Assembly: GCA_934636245.1 (NCBI GenBank)
Contig: CAKUAI010000023.1
Span: forward strand, 1-55,099
DNA: 55,099 bases
From: an uncultured Coriobacteriales bacterium
GTDB taxonomy: Bacteria; Actinomycetota; Coriobacteriia; Coriobacteriales; UMGS124
Direction: 5' to 3'
The notes beneath the pieces were generated by a model that did not search any database, was not told the DNA's origin, and saw nothing but the letters and a program-made list of their open reading frames with translations. Both the position numbers and the translations under genes were made by a program. Each line of letters opens with the position of its first letter. Within the stretch, counting starts at the first letter, position 1. Shown piece after piece: positions 44,110 to 53,595 of the stretch.

Positions 44110-45198
44110 ATGGACCTCAAGCAGTTCCGCGACCCCAAACTCGCCCACGAGCTCATCGAGCTCATCGGCAAGATTTGCAAGGGCCGCACCATCAACCTCA
44201 TGGAGGTCTGCGGCACCCACACGGTGAGCATCGGACGCTACGGCCTGCGCAGCGCCATGCCCGAGGGCCTCAAGCTCCTCTCTGGCCCGGGGTGCCCGGT
44301 GTGCGTGACGTCCAACCACGACATCGACTGTGCCATCGCCATGACCCACGTGCCCGACGCCATCGTTGCGACGTTCGGCGACATGATCCGCGTGCCCGGT
44401 AGCACCACCACGCTGGGGGCCGAGAAGGCCCAGGGTGCCGACGTGCGCGTGGTGTACGGTCCCCTCGACGCGCTCGACATCGCACGCAAGAACCCCACAC
44501 GCCCCGTCATCTTCATCGGAGTGGGCTTTGAGACCACGACACCCGTGGTGGGCTCGGCCGTGCAAATGGCCTGCGAGGAGGGCCTCTCCAACTTCTACCT
44601 CTACTGCGCGCACAAGTCCACGGCACCGGCGCTGGCCGCCATTGCCAACGACCCCGACACGCGCGTGGACGGCTTCATCCTGCCCGGCCATGTCTCCACC
44701 GTGACCGGCCTGGCGCCCTACGAGTTCCTTGCGCGCGACTTCAAGACGCCCGGCGTGGTCACAGGCTTCGAGCCGGTGGACATCCTCTCGGGCGTGGCAC
44801 GCCTGGTGGCCATGGTAGCCGAGGACACCCCACGTATCGAGAACGCCTACGGGCGCGGCGTCGACAACTGCGGCAACCTTGCGGCCCAGAAGGTCATCGA
44901 GGACGTCTTCGAGCCCTGCGACGCCGTGTGGCGCGGCCTGGGCCCCATCCCCATGAGCGGCCTGCGACTCAAGGGCGACTATGCGGCGCACGACGCGATG
45001 AGGGCGTTCTCCCCCGAGGTCGAGCCGACCCGCGAGACGCGCGGCTGCCGCTGCGGCGACGTGCTGCGCGGCATCATCACGCCCGACCAGTGCCCCCTGT
45101 TCGGCCGCGTCTGCAACCCCGAGGAGCCCACGGGTCCGTGCATGGTCTCCAGCGAGGGGTCCTGCGCGGCGTACTACAGGTACCGCGAACACAACTAA
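44110..45198 (+). CDS. hypD: Hydrogenase maturation protein HypD
   Basis: 362 residues. Conserved blocks: NLMEVCGTHTVSIGRYGLRS, LLSGPGCPVCVTSNHDIDCA (iron-binding Cys region), GFETTTPVVGSAV, GFILPGHVSTVTGL. The C-terminal [4Fe-4S] motif has CRCGDVLRGIITPDQCPLFG, CNPEEPTGPCMVS and SSEGSC. The ATG at 44110 is chosen over GTG 44104 because GGAGG (44100-44104) then has normal spacing. HypC-HypD is the scaffold on which Fe(CN)2CO is built. Confidence 0.96.
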   Translation: MDLKQFRDPKLAHELIELIGKICKGRTINLMEVCGTHTVSIGRYGLRSAMPEGLKLLSGPGCPVCVTSNHDIDCAIAMTHVPDAIVATFGDMIRVPGSTTTLGAEKAQGADVRVVYGPLDALDIARKNPTRPVIFIGVGFETTTPVVGSAVQMACEEGLSNFYLYCAHKSTAPALAAIANDPDTRVDGFILPGHVSTVTGLAPYEFLARDFKTPGVVTGFEPVDILSGVARLVAMVAEDTPRIENAYGRGVDNCGNLAAQKVIEDVFEPCDAVWRGLGPIPMSGLRLKGDYAAHDAMRAFSPEVEPTRETRGCRCGDVLRGIITPDQCPLFGRVCNPEEPTGPCMVSSEGSCAAYYRYREHN

Positions 45199-45249
45199 TC
45201 GGCCAGGTCAGATCGCGGCCGCATCTTACGAGAAAGGCATCCAAGCGAC

Positions 45250-46272
45250 ATGCAGAAAGACACCGAGGTACGTCTGGGCCATGGTTCGGGCGGCGCGATG
45301 ATGAAGCGCCTCATCGACGACCTGTTCCTTGACGAGTTCTCCGACGAGGCCGCCCTTCCCGGCGACGACGCGGGCGTCGTGCTCCTGGGAGGCGAGCGCA
45401 TCGCCATGAGCACCGACTCGTTCGTGGTGACGCCGCAGTTCTTCCCCGGCGGAGACATCGGCCGCCTTGCCGTGTGCGGCACGGTCAACGACGTGGCCAC
45501 CTCGGGCGCCCAGGTGAAGTACCTCTCCTGCGGCTTCGTGCTCGAAGAGGGCTATCCCATGGACAAGCTGCGCCAGATTGTGCGCACGATGGCTGAGACC
45601 GCCGCCGAGGCGGGCGTGTCCATCGTGACCGGCGACACGAAGGTCGTCGAGCGCGGCCATGCCGACGGCGTGTTCATCAACACCGCAGGTGTGGGCCTTG
45701 TGCCCGCCGGCGTCAACCTGTCGGGGCGCAACTGCAAGCCCGGCGACAAGGTGCTCGTCTCCGGCACCCTGGGCGACCACGGCATCTGCATCATCTCGCA
45801 GCGCGAGGGCCTTGCCTTCTCCACCACGCTCACCACCGACGCGGCACCGCTCAACCACCTCATCGCCGCCGTGCTGGAGGCAGCCCCGCACACGCGCGCC
45901 TTCCGTGACCCCACGCGCGGCGGCCTGGCCTCCACGCTCAACGAGTTCGCCGAGGCCAGCGGCGTGGACATCGTGATCGCCGAGGACGACGTGCCCGTGC
46001 GCGACGAGGTGCGCGGCGCCTGCGAGATGCTCGGCTACGACGTGTTCCAGGTGGCCAACGAGGGCAAGATGGTGGCCGTCGTGCCCGCCAACGAGGCTGA
46101 CGCCGCGCTTGCCGCCATGCGTGCAAGCCGCTACGGCGAGAACGCCGCGATCATCGGCGAGGTCTGCGAGCCCGCCTGCGAGGGCGGTCACACCGTCCGC
46201 CTGAGGACGGCTTTTGGCTCCACACGCATTCTTGACATGCTTGTGGGAGAGCAGCTCCCCCGCATCTGCTAG
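45250..46272 (+). CDS. hypE: Hydrogenase maturation protein HypE
   Basis: 340 residues of the PurM/AIR-synthase superfamily: LGHGSGGAMMKRLIDDLFLD, MSTDSFVVTPQFFPGGDIGR, CGTVNDVATSGAQVKYLSCG, DPTRGGLASTLNEFAEASGV. It ends with QLPRIC, whose terminal Cys accepts the carbamoyl group and is dehydrated to thiocyanate. It lies 51 nt after hypD and completes the CN-synthesis set. hypA/hypB and the hydrogenase itself must lie elsewhere. Confidence 0.97.
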   Translation: MQKDTEVRLGHGSGGAMMKRLIDDLFLDEFSDEAALPGDDAGVVLLGGERIAMSTDSFVVTPQFFPGGDIGRLAVCGTVNDVATSGAQVKYLSCGFVLEEGYPMDKLRQIVRTMAETAAEAGVSIVTGDTKVVERGHADGVFINTAGVGLVPAGVNLSGRNCKPGDKVLVSGTLGDHGICIISQREGLAFSTTLTTDAAPLNHLIAAVLEAAPHTRAFRDPTRGGLASTLNEFAEASGVDIVIAEDDVPVRDEVRGACEMLGYDVFQVANEGKMVAVVPANEADAALAAMRASRYGENAAIIGEVCEPACEGGHTVRLRTAFGSTRILDMLVGEQLPRIC

Positions 46273-46339
46273 CATTTCACTCACGTCTGGCCCGTATACA
46301 CCGAGGCCATGTTCGACGACCTTGATTGGAGAGTCTGCC

Positions 46340-48061
46340 GTGACTCGCAAAAACATCGCACAAGCGCCGTGTCCTGCCGAAAAACTCGTGGCAGAGCATG
46401 TGCCCTCCCGCATGCACGTCAAGGACAGCACCCTGTATGACTTCAGCGATGTTGCCCTGGACAGTGCGCGCAACTTCATGGGTTGGACCGACCTGGCAAG
46501 CAACCCTCCCACCCCGATTGACCAGATCGAGGAGTTCGCTCGCGGCGTGGCCGACGACGACATCAACTACGTTGGCCTTCTCGGCGAGGGCGGCAGCTCT
46601 CAGGCGCCCATGACCATCACGAAGCTCTGCGCCGCCCTGCACCCCCACGTACGCTTCTCCACGCTCGACTCCCTGTCGCCCGTGTACGTGAGGCAGATCC
46701 TGCACGGTGTGGACTACGCGCATGCCATGTTCATCGTGTCGAGCAAGTCGGGCGGCACGCTCGAGACGCTCTCGCTGTACCACGTCATCTGGGAAGATGT
46801 GGTGCGCGAGCTCGGTGAGCAGGAGGCCGGCAAGCACTTTGTGGCCATCACCGACCCAGGCAGCGACCTGGAGAGGCTCGCCCGCGAGCGCTCCTTCCGC
46901 GGCGTGTTCCTCGGCGAGCCCACCGTGGGCGGGCGCTTCTCGGCACTGTCGGTCTTCGGCCTGGTGCCGGCGGCCCTGTGCGGCCTGGACGTGCGCGACA
47001 TGGTGGCGCGCGCCGCCGAGATGGAGCGCATGTGCTCCCAGGACAGCCTAAACAACCCCGCCGTGCAGCTCGCGAGCTTCCTCATCACGAACCTCTCGCC
47101 TGCCTCGGCCAATTGCTTCACCTACATTTCGCCCCAGCCCGGGCGCGTCTTCGGCCTGTGGATGGAGCAGCTCATCGCCGAGAGCCTCGGCAAGGACGGC
47201 AAGGGCGTCGTGCCTCACATCGAGATTGACGTCAACCTGCTCAACCACCACCAGCCCATGCACCCGGTGGTGGTGTACCACACCAACGCCGACTCCACGT
47301 TCGACCGCGAGGCTTCCATGCTCTCGCCCAACGTGCCGCAGCGCTCCTACATGCTCGAGGACCCCATGGACATCGGCCGTCACTTCGTGCTGTGGGAGTA
47401 CGCCACCGCGTTCATGGGCTGGCTCATGGAGGTTCCGCCCTTCAACCAGCCCGACGTGCAGGCGGCAAAGACCAACACGAAGGCGATCCTCGCAGGTCAT
47501 TTGCCCGACCGCACGCACCGTCTGGCCGAGCCCTGGGTGTGCGCCGAGTACTCCGACGAGTTCGCCTCGCAGACCGGCATCGTCGACCCCACGCAGATGC
47601 GCTCCGTTGACTCGGTGATCGACGCCTTCATGAGCCTGGTCAAGCCCGGCTGCTGGATTTCGGTCAACGCGTTCCTTCCCTTCACGGGCGAGCGCCGCGG
47701 CCCCATGGAGGTCATTCGCCACACGCTCGCGCGCCATCTGAGGGTGCCCTGCTCGCTTGAGATCGGCCCGCGCTACCTTCACTCGACCGGCCAGCTCCAG
47801 AAGGGTGGCGAGAACACCGGCCTCTTCCTCATTCTCTCAGGCAACGAGGTCAACGACCTTGAGGTCCCCGGCACCCAGTACAGCCTGGGCCAGCTTGAGG
47901 TGGCGCAGAGCAAGGGCGACCTGGAGACTCTCTCGGCCAAGGGACGCCGGGCGCTGCACCTGCACATGATCGACACCGACGCCGACACCCTGTGGAGGCT
48001 GGCGCACGCCTTTGAGGAAGCCGGGACGAGGATTGCCATCAAGCGCGCCCTGGGCAAGTAA
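46340..48061 (+). CDS. pgi: Glucose-6-phosphate isomerase-like protein
   Basis: 573 residues with two SIS-type halves. NYVGLLGEGGSSQAPMTITK and MFIVSSKSGGTLETLSLYHV (phosphate-binding SKSGGTLET) are followed by FVAITDPGSDLERLARERSF and VGGRFSALSVFGLVPAALCG. The pattern resembles the isomerase half of transaldolase/phosphoglucose isomerase fusion proteins more than the stand-alone 450-residue Gram-positive type, yet no transaldolase domain precedes it. The start is GTG at 46340 with GGAG 8 nt upstream. It interconverts glucose-6-phosphate and fructose-6-phosphate. It follows hypE by 67 nt and may share its transcript by read-through. Confidence 0.85.
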   Translation: MTRKNIAQAPCPAEKLVAEHVPSRMHVKDSTLYDFSDVALDSARNFMGWTDLASNPPTPIDQIEEFARGVADDDINYVGLLGEGGSSQAPMTITKLCAALHPHVRFSTLDSLSPVYVRQILHGVDYAHAMFIVSSKSGGTLETLSLYHVIWEDVVRELGEQEAGKHFVAITDPGSDLERLARERSFRGVFLGEPTVGGRFSALSVFGLVPAALCGLDVRDMVARAAEMERMCSQDSLNNPAVQLASFLITNLSPASANCFTYISPQPGRVFGLWMEQLIAESLGKDGKGVVPHIEIDVNLLNHHQPMHPVVVYHTNADSTFDREASMLSPNVPQRSYMLEDPMDIGRHFVLWEYATAFMGWLMEVPPFNQPDVQAAKTNTKAILAGHLPDRTHRLAEPWVCAEYSDEFASQTGIVDPTQMRSVDSVIDAFMSLVKPGCWISVNAFLPFTGERRGPMEVIRHTLARHLRVPCSLEIGPRYLHSTGQLQKGGENTGLFLILSGNEVNDLEVPGTQYSLGQLEVAQSKGDLETLSAKGRRALHLHMIDTDADTLWRLAHAFEEAGTRIAIKRALGK

Positions 48062-48071
48062 GGGGCGCCAC

Positions 48072-48875
48072 ATGAAGAACGTCGCGATTGTGACGGGGGC
48101 CACCTCGGGCGTGGGACGCGAGTTTGTACGGCAGCTCGACGAGATGCTGTATGGCTCCATCGACGAGATCTGGGCCGTGGCGCGCAGCACCGAGGGACTC
48201 TCTCGGCTGTCTGAGACGGCCCAGACACCCGTGCGCGCCTTTGCGCTCGACCTGACCGACACCAGCGCCCCGCGCCAGCTGGAATTGGCGCTGGAGCTGG
48301 AGCAGGCGGCACAGGGCGTGAACGTCGCCTGGCTCGTCAACAGTGCAGGCTCGGGGTGGTTTGGGAGCTATCAGGATATGGACAGCTCGGCCGTACGCCG
48401 CATGGTCGAGCTCAACTGCCTGGCCCTGGCCGACATCACCTCGGCAGCTCTCCCCTACATGTCGCCGGGCTCGCGCATTGTGAACATGTCTTCCATCGCG
48501 GCGTTTTTGCCTCTTCCGGGCATGGCACTCTATGCGGCGACGAAGCGCTTCGTGCTCGACCTCACCCACGGCCTCAACGAGGACCTGCGCGGCACGGGCA
48601 TCAACGCCTGCGCCGTATGCCCCAAGGCGATGCGCACGGGTTTCTGGGACGGCGCGGGCTCCGACGAGGCCAAGGGCATGGGCTTCTTCTTTGGCACGGA
48701 AGACGTCGCCCATGTGGTGCGCAAGGCCATCCACGCCGTGCAGATGGGCCGCGGCAGCGTCGTCACTTCGCCCGACATGAAGCTTGCCTGCGCTGCCTTC
48801 AAGGTGATGCCCTACGGCATGCTCTGTGGGCTCACCAAGGCGGCCCTGGCGGCACGCCGGTCGCTAGCCTACTAA
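48072..48875 (+). CDS. Short-chain dehydrogenase/reductase
   Basis: 267 residues, classical SDR fold. The cofactor loop is VTGATSGVGREFV, then WLVNSAGSG (NAG motif). The catalytic Ser is in IVNMSSIAAFLPLPGM and YxxxK in ALYAATKRFVLDL. It ends in VCPKAMRTGFWDG, and KVMPYGMLCGLTKAALAARR suggests a membrane-associating C-terminus. The substrate cannot be read from sequence. The ATG at 48072 lies 10 nt after the pgi stop, so the two form an operon, closed by the terminator at 48923-48941. Confidence 0.88.
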   Translation: MKNVAIVTGATSGVGREFVRQLDEMLYGSIDEIWAVARSTEGLSRLSETAQTPVRAFALDLTDTSAPRQLELALELEQAAQGVNVAWLVNSAGSGWFGSYQDMDSSAVRRMVELNCLALADITSAALPYMSPGSRIVNMSSIAAFLPLPGMALYAATKRFVLDLTHGLNEDLRGTGINACAVCPKAMRTGFWDGAGSDEAKGMGFFFGTEDVAHVVRKAIHAVQMGRGSVVTSPDMKLACAAFKVMPYGMLCGLTKAALAARRSLAY

Positions 48876-48918
48876 AAGCGCGCCGCGACACTCGCGCGTA
48901 TTCCATATCGAAGCACAA

Positions 48919-48945
48919 AAAAGGGCCCGCATCGCGGGCCCTTTT
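48919..48945. terminator. Bidirectional terminator between SDR and slyD
   Basis: GGGCCCGC (48923-48930) pairs with GCGGGCCC (48934-48941) around ATC, with TTTT on the plus side and TTTTTT on the minus side. Confidence 0.92.
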
Positions 48946-49008
48946 GCATGGCGTAGATGAGTGCGTGCGAGCGCTGCAGGGAAGTTGCGGCTCGTATATA
49001 TCCGAGGC

Positions 49009-49491
49009 TTAGTGGCAGCCGGAGCAGCCGCCGCCGCAATCACCGCAAGAGCCGCCGCAGCAGGACTCGGGGGCCTCCTCGCGGCTGACAAGCTCGAGCT
49101 CGAACGTCAGGGCCTTGCCGGCGAGGTTGTGGTTGAAGTCGAGATACACCTTGCCGTCCTCGATCTTCTCAACCAGAGCAGGCATGGGATAGCCGGCAGG
49201 GTTGCGGAAGTAGACGGTCTGGCCCACGGGAAGCTGCTCGTAGTTGGGCACAGACTCGCAGGGGATGGCCTGGACGAGGCGCTCGTCGCGCTCGCCGTAG
49301 GCGTCCTTGGGCTCGAAGCGAGCCGTCTTCTTGTCGCCGGGCTGCATCTCCGCGACGGTCTTCTCAAAGCCGGGGATGACCTGATGGGCGCCCTCGACGA
49401 ACGTGATGGGCTCGTTGCGGTCGTAGCTGCAGTCGAACTGCGTGCCGTCGTCGAGCGTGCCGCGGTAGTGGACGGAAACCTGAGTTGCCAT
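49009..49491 (-). CDS. slyD: SlyD-like FKBP peptidyl-prolyl isomerase with metal-binding tail
   Basis: 160 residues. The FKBP domain is interrupted by an insert-in-flap domain as in SlyD: VSVHYRGTLDDGTQFDCSYD, FVEGAHQVIPGFEKTVAEMQ, DAYGERDERLVQAIPCESVP, VYLDFNHNLAGKALTFELEL. The tail from about 143 on is Cys/His/Gly-rich (SCCGGSCGDCGGGCSGCH), able to bind nickel. In E. coli SlyD supplies Ni2+ to hydrogenase with HypB; the nearby nikR-hypFCDE cluster supports the same role here. The ATG at 49491 is the family start. Confidence 0.9.
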   Translation of the reverse strand: MATQVSVHYRGTLDDGTQFDCSYDRNEPITFVEGAHQVIPGFEKTVAEMQPGDKKTARFEPKDAYGERDERLVQAIPCESVPNYEQLPVGQTVYFRNPAGYPMPALVEKIEDGKVYLDFNHNLAGKALTFELELVSREEAPESCCGGSCGDCGGGCSGCH

Positions 49492-49506
49492 TGAGCTCTC
49501 TCCCAT

Positions 49507-49775
49507 TCCGCACGGGGCCTATCCCCATGCTGTACTCCATTAGAACGCAACGTAGATGCAGGCACCGCGCATCCAAGGGTCCAAAGGCCCAAGCCATGCG
49601 TGAACCTATGTGTACCCCGCCCGGCTCATGCCAGACAGGGAGTAACGCATGAAACACCCGCGTCGAACAAAAACAAAGCATGCGCTACCATAGCATATGC
49701 AACGCAGCTAAAGCCCTGCGACCGGGCAAGAATTGCCCGAATGACGCGCAGGATACCACCTTGTGCCAAAGCGAA
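49507..49775. other. Intergenic stretch between slyD and the TPR-like genes
   Basis: No gene seen. A small hairpin CGGGCAA/TTGCCCG at 49723-49739 follows the TPR-like gene without a T-run. Confidence 0.4.
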
Positions 49776-50774
49776 CTAGTACTCGCCGCCATGAGCGTTG
49801 CCGAACTTGTCGGCAGCCTCTGCAAAGTTGGGCTGCTGCAACGCCCATGTGACGAACTCGGGTGTGTCGACAACCAAGAAGTCGGCCTCGTAGCAGGCAA
49901 GCAACGACTCGTCGGCACTTCCGGGTTTGAACACGGGACGATCGGGCAAATACGGCGGCACATAGCTGGGGCTGGCAAGAAAGAACGCAGCTCCCGGGCA
50001 CAGGCGTGCGAGGCCATTGAGGGCGCGCTTGGCGGCGTCCAGGCGGCCGAGCTTGTAGAGCAACACGCTGCGCGCGATGTGCATCCAGCAGCTGCCTTCT
50101 CGGCCATAGCGCACATCGAGAGCGTTGAGCCCTTCCTCGTCCTCGAGACGCGCGTACAGCAGCGCGGCGGTGTGGCGCACGCCCTGGCCGTCGGCAGGAG
50201 CCTCGTCGAGCATCTCGCAGGCCAGGTTGAGCGCCTGGCGATAGCAAGCCGCCTGCACGAGCAAATCGAGCCTGCGGGCACGCATGCGCAGGTAAGGACG
50301 CATGAACACGGCATCCCACGGGTCGGCCACGACATCGTCGTAGAGCGATGAGCGTTGCTCGCACCACTGGTGGGCCTCGACCTCAAGCTCGCTGAGCCCA
50401 TCGATGGCCTGCTCGAACGTGTCGGCCATGATGATGACGTCGAGCGTGCGCGCGTCGTAGCAGTGCGGGTCGCACTCAATGCAGCGAGCTAGCAGCGCAT
50501 GCGTTTGAGGAAGCTTCGAGGGCGGTTTGCGGGGCGCGTCGGGGGCGATCCCATACATCGCGTCGAGCTCGTCGTCAATGTCGCGCTGGGCGCGTGCCAC
50601 AGCCTTCTCAAGCAGGAGCAGCGCCTTGTCCTCGTCGTCCTTCACGAGGGTCTCAGGCGAACGCATCGCCTGGCGCGTGAAGTCTGCCATGCGAGCGGCG
50701 TCGGTGGCCAGGCTCGGGTCGTCCTTGACCGCCTTGCGCAGAAGGCGCTCGGTGAGTTCTGCGGCAACTAGCAT
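49776..50774 (-). CDS. TPR-like helical protein, paralogue 2
   Basis: 332 residues, all predicted helical, with no signal or membrane segment. The centre (FMRPYLRMRARRLDLLVQAA, YRQALNLACEMLDEAPADGQ, HTAALLYARLEDEEGLNALD) is the counterpart of the same region in the upstream gene, so the two arose by tandem duplication. The helix-turn-helix spacing suits tetratricopeptide-type scaffolding. The ATG at 50774 overlaps the upstream stop by 7 nt (ATGCTAG). Function unknown; expected partners are the other products of this operon. Confidence 0.75.
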   Translation of the reverse strand: MLVAAELTERLLRKAVKDDPSLATDAARMADFTRQAMRSPETLVKDDEDKALLLLEKAVARAQRDIDDELDAMYGIAPDAPRKPPSKLPQTHALLARCIECDPHCYDARTLDVIIMADTFEQAIDGLSELEVEAHQWCEQRSSLYDDVVADPWDAVFMRPYLRMRARRLDLLVQAACYRQALNLACEMLDEAPADGQGVRHTAALLYARLEDEEGLNALDVRYGREGSCWMHIARSVLLYKLGRLDAAKRALNGLARLCPGAAFFLASPSYVPPYLPDRPVFKPGSADESLLACYEADFLVVDTPEFVTWALQQPNFAEAADKFGNAHGGEY

Positions 50775-51799
50775 GCCTGGGACCCCCCTTCCTGTTCCTG
50801 TGCCGCCTGGGCACGCGACTCCTCCAGCACACGAGCCGCCTCCACATCGGGGTGCATCGATATCCATGAGCTCAGAGGGCTCGAAAAGTCCCCGCAGTTC
50901 TCATCGAGCACGACAGCTGCCTCGCTCACCGCGATGAACAGCTCGTCGTCGCTGCCCTCCGCGTACTCGAGGTGGCCGAAGAGGCCAGCGGGCAGTTCGT
51001 CCTGGTAGGCAAGGGTGACGCCAGCCTGGGGATAGGTGCGCATGATGGCATGCAGCTCGCGCTCGGCAGCCTCGAAATCGCGGCGCTTGTAGGCCAAGAA
51101 GAGTTCGGCCAAGGCAAACCAGGCGTTGTCGTCGCCCGGGTAGCGCTCGCGCAGCGCATGGAAGCCGACCTCGTCCTCAAGCTTCACGTAGTCGAGGGCT
51201 GCTACCTGCCTGAACCCGGCAACGTCGTCATGGTCGGCATCGAGCATCTTGAGACAGACCTCGAGCGAGGCGCGGTAGCGTCCCAGGCTCAGCTGCTCGT
51301 TGGCTATGTCGAGCATCCAGCGCAGGTAGGGTTTCATGTACGGCCCCATGCCCATGTGGCCCTGCATGGGCATAGCGTGCACAGCGCGTGCTCGCTCGGC
51401 ACACTCGTCATGCACGCGTTCGGCTCCCTCGACAAGGAAGTCGAGCATCTCCTGGCGCGTGGGACGCTGGAGGTTCTTCTGGATGCGCAGCGCGTCATGG
51501 CAAGCAGGATCGAGCTTGAGGGCCTCGTCGACCATGGCAGTGGCCTCTACGGTGCTGCGATTGACGTCGTCTTGGGTTTTCGCCTCAATGACCTGGTGGT
51601 CAAAAATCTGGGCGGCACGGCCGGCAAGGGCAAAGGCACGGTCGGCATCCGTCTGCGGCAGGGCGTCGCGGTCCTTGGCATATCGCTCGGGAAAAGCCGA
51701 GAGCATGGCGACAAGGTTGGGATACTCCTTTGCCGCCGTGGAGGACGCCCAGCGCACGGCCAGGCGCTCAAAGTCTTCAGAAGCAGGAACCATGCTCAT
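50768..51799 (-). CDS. TPR-like helical protein, paralogue 1
   Basis: 343 residues, helical. The repeat core is MKPYLRWMLDIANEQLSLGR, YRASLEVCLKMLDADHDDVA, QVAALDYVKLEDEVGFHALR, FALAELFLAYKRRDFEAAER. The tail (VLDENCGDFSSPLSSWISMH) differs from the paralogue. Met- and His-rich AVHAMPMQGHMGMGPY near residue 145 is notable. AAAGGGGGA precedes the ATG at 51799. It follows the KdpD-like gene by 58 nt and is translationally coupled to its own paralogue. Confidence 0.78.
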   Translation of the reverse strand: MSMVPASEDFERLAVRWASSTAAKEYPNLVAMLSAFPERYAKDRDALPQTDADRAFALAGRAAQIFDHQVIEAKTQDDVNRSTVEATAMVDEALKLDPACHDALRIQKNLQRPTRQEMLDFLVEGAERVHDECAERARAVHAMPMQGHMGMGPYMKPYLRWMLDIANEQLSLGRYRASLEVCLKMLDADHDDVAGFRQVAALDYVKLEDEVGFHALRERYPGDDNAWFALAELFLAYKRRDFEAAERELHAIMRTYPQAGVTLAYQDELPAGLFGHLEYAEGSDDELFIAVSEAAVVLDENCGDFSSPLSSWISMHPDVEAARVLEESRAQAAQEQEGGSQAC

Positions 51800-51857
51800 C
51801 GCGGGTCCCCCTTTCGGTACAACGTTGGGTGGATCAGAAAAATCGAGGGCAGGCGCG

Positions 51858-53594
51858 TCAGCCGCGCGGCAAGGTCATGGTGAGAACGACGCCGCCGCCC
51901 AGGCGCTTGCGTTGCTTGATGGTACCCCCGTGGGCATACACGGCAAGCGCCGCTACATAGAGGCCATACATGAGCCTGTCAAGGCGCATGACGCGCTGGC
52001 GGTTGAGGCCGGCCTCGCGGTTCGACTCTGAGCGGCCTGCCTCAGAGGGCAGGCACATGGCCTGCAGGAGCACCTCGATCGGGGCCTTGTCGTTCTCCTC
52101 GATGCGAGGCCTGTCGAGCAAGGCGTTGCGCAAAAGGGCCGCGCGCTTCTTCTCGTAGACAAACTCGGTGCCCACGCCCGAGGCCGCAGGGGCGCTTTCA
52201 AAAGCACCCAAATCAAGCGGGCAGAGCTCCTCGGGGCGGTTGTCCTGTACAACGAGAACGACGTCGGTCTCATTGGCACGTACGGAAACCTCGACGACAC
52301 CACCCTTGGCGACGCAGCCGCAGGCACATTCCAAGATGAGCGTGACCGCAAGGCGCACAAGCGGCACGTCGGCCACGATGACAGGCGTAGACTGGCCCGG
52401 CACCATCTGGAGCACCTTGCCTGCCAGGCCGCTCTTGAGAACATCGACCACGCCTGCCGCCTCGGCGGCCAGGTCGCACTGGGCCTGAGGTTCGGCGGAC
52501 AAGGTCGCCTGCACGCGATCGAGCATGATCTGCATGCGCGAGGTCTCGTCGGCCACGGCGCGCTCGAGGGCCTCGCGCTGTACGGCATACTCGGGGCGCA
52601 CCGTCAGGAGCGCGTCGCCCAGAGCGTGGACGGTCTGAATGGAAAGGGAGTCATCGCGCAGCATGAGGTCGGCAAAGGCGCTGCGCACGCGCGTCGCATG
52701 CATGGCGCGCAGATCGCGACGGTGCTTGACGGCAAGCGACTGGCGTTCGAGAGCAAGCTTGATTTGGTCGGCGATAGCATCGAGGAATTCGAGGTCATCG
52801 GCAGTGAAGTGACTGCCCTTGACGGCAACAGCCAGCACGCCCTCCATGCCTGTCTGCGAAATGAGCGGCAGGTAGATGATGTCGGACTGCTCGTGGAAAT
52901 CGGTAAGAGCACCGGCGCGGGAACCGTTTTCAAACACCCAGTGCACCACGTACTTCTCGATGAGCGAGTTGAACGTGTCCTCGCCAAGGTCGCCCTCCAC
53001 CACGTTGACCGTGGCGTCGCGGCGTGTGCGGTCGGTATTTTCGGAATCAAACGGGTCGGCCAGGTACATGGCGCATGAACGCCCAAAGAGGCTCACAACG
53101 CTCTGAAGCGCCGTGTCAACTGTCTCGGCAAGGCCATGCGCATAAAAGAAGCTGCCCGTGAGGTCGAACAGGGCCTCCGTGCGCCTGCGAGACGCGTCGT
53201 GGGCGTCGGCCTCCTCGCCGAGTCGCACGACGAGCGCGCCGAGCACAACGGAGATGACCATGAAGAGGATGAAGGTGAGGAGGCTGGCGCGGTGGTCGAT
53301 GCCAAGGTCGTAGTAGGGACGCACAAAGCGCCAGTCCTGGATGAGCGCACCGATGCAAGCCGCGACAATCGTAGGCAAAAAGGCACGCGAAAAGAAGGCC
53401 ACGGCAACCGTGCCCGCCAGGAAGGCCAGGTAGGTCACGCCCTCTGCAAAACCGAACTCGTAGGCAGCATAGGCGGCTGCGGTCGCCGCGATGAGGCAGG
53501 CGCACGTGATGAGCCACGTGCGAGGCCGCCTCACGCGGTGAACGCGTCCGGCCTGGCTGTCTTTAAGAGCGTCGGAAGGAAAAGCCTGTGACAC
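51858..53594 (-). CDS. KdpD-like membrane protein with degenerate histidine kinase core
   Basis: 578 residues. Four hydrophobic spans (about 27-115: TWLITCACLIAATAAAYAAY, LAFLAGTVAVAFFSRAFLPT, LLTFILFMVISVVLGALVVR) match the DUF4118 domain of KdpD. A GAF-like domain (about 140-285) includes EGVLAVAVKGSHFTADDLEF and DAIADQIKLALERQSL. In the region matching the KdpD H-box the sequence reads RVRSAFADLMLRDDSLSIQT: the phospho-accepting His is missing. The ATPase part (about 400-578) lacks the G1 and G2 glycines (DNRPEELCP). It keeps only the end YAHGGTI..GGGVVLTMTLP. It is therefore probably a non-phosphorylating sensor. No KdpE or potassium pump is nearby. Confidence 0.75.
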   Translation of the reverse strand: MSQAFPSDALKDSQAGRVHRVRRPRTWLITCACLIAATAAAYAAYEFGFAEGVTYLAFLAGTVAVAFFSRAFLPTIVAACIGALIQDWRFVRPYYDLGIDHRASLLTFILFMVISVVLGALVVRLGEEADAHDASRRRTEALFDLTGSFFYAHGLAETVDTALQSVVSLFGRSCAMYLADPFDSENTDRTRRDATVNVVEGDLGEDTFNSLIEKYVVHWVFENGSRAGALTDFHEQSDIIYLPLISQTGMEGVLAVAVKGSHFTADDLEFLDAIADQIKLALERQSLAVKHRRDLRAMHATRVRSAFADLMLRDDSLSIQTVHALGDALLTVRPEYAVQREALERAVADETSRMQIMLDRVQATLSAEPQAQCDLAAEAAGVVDVLKSGLAGKVLQMVPGQSTPVIVADVPLVRLAVTLILECACGCVAKGGVVEVSVRANETDVVLVVQDNRPEELCPLDLGAFESAPAASGVGTEFVYEKKRAALLRNALLDRPRIEENDKAPIEVLLQAMCLPSEAGRSESNREAGLNRQRVMRLDRLMYGLYVAALAVYAHGGTIKQRKRLGGGVVLTMTLPRG

Positions 53595-53595
53595 A

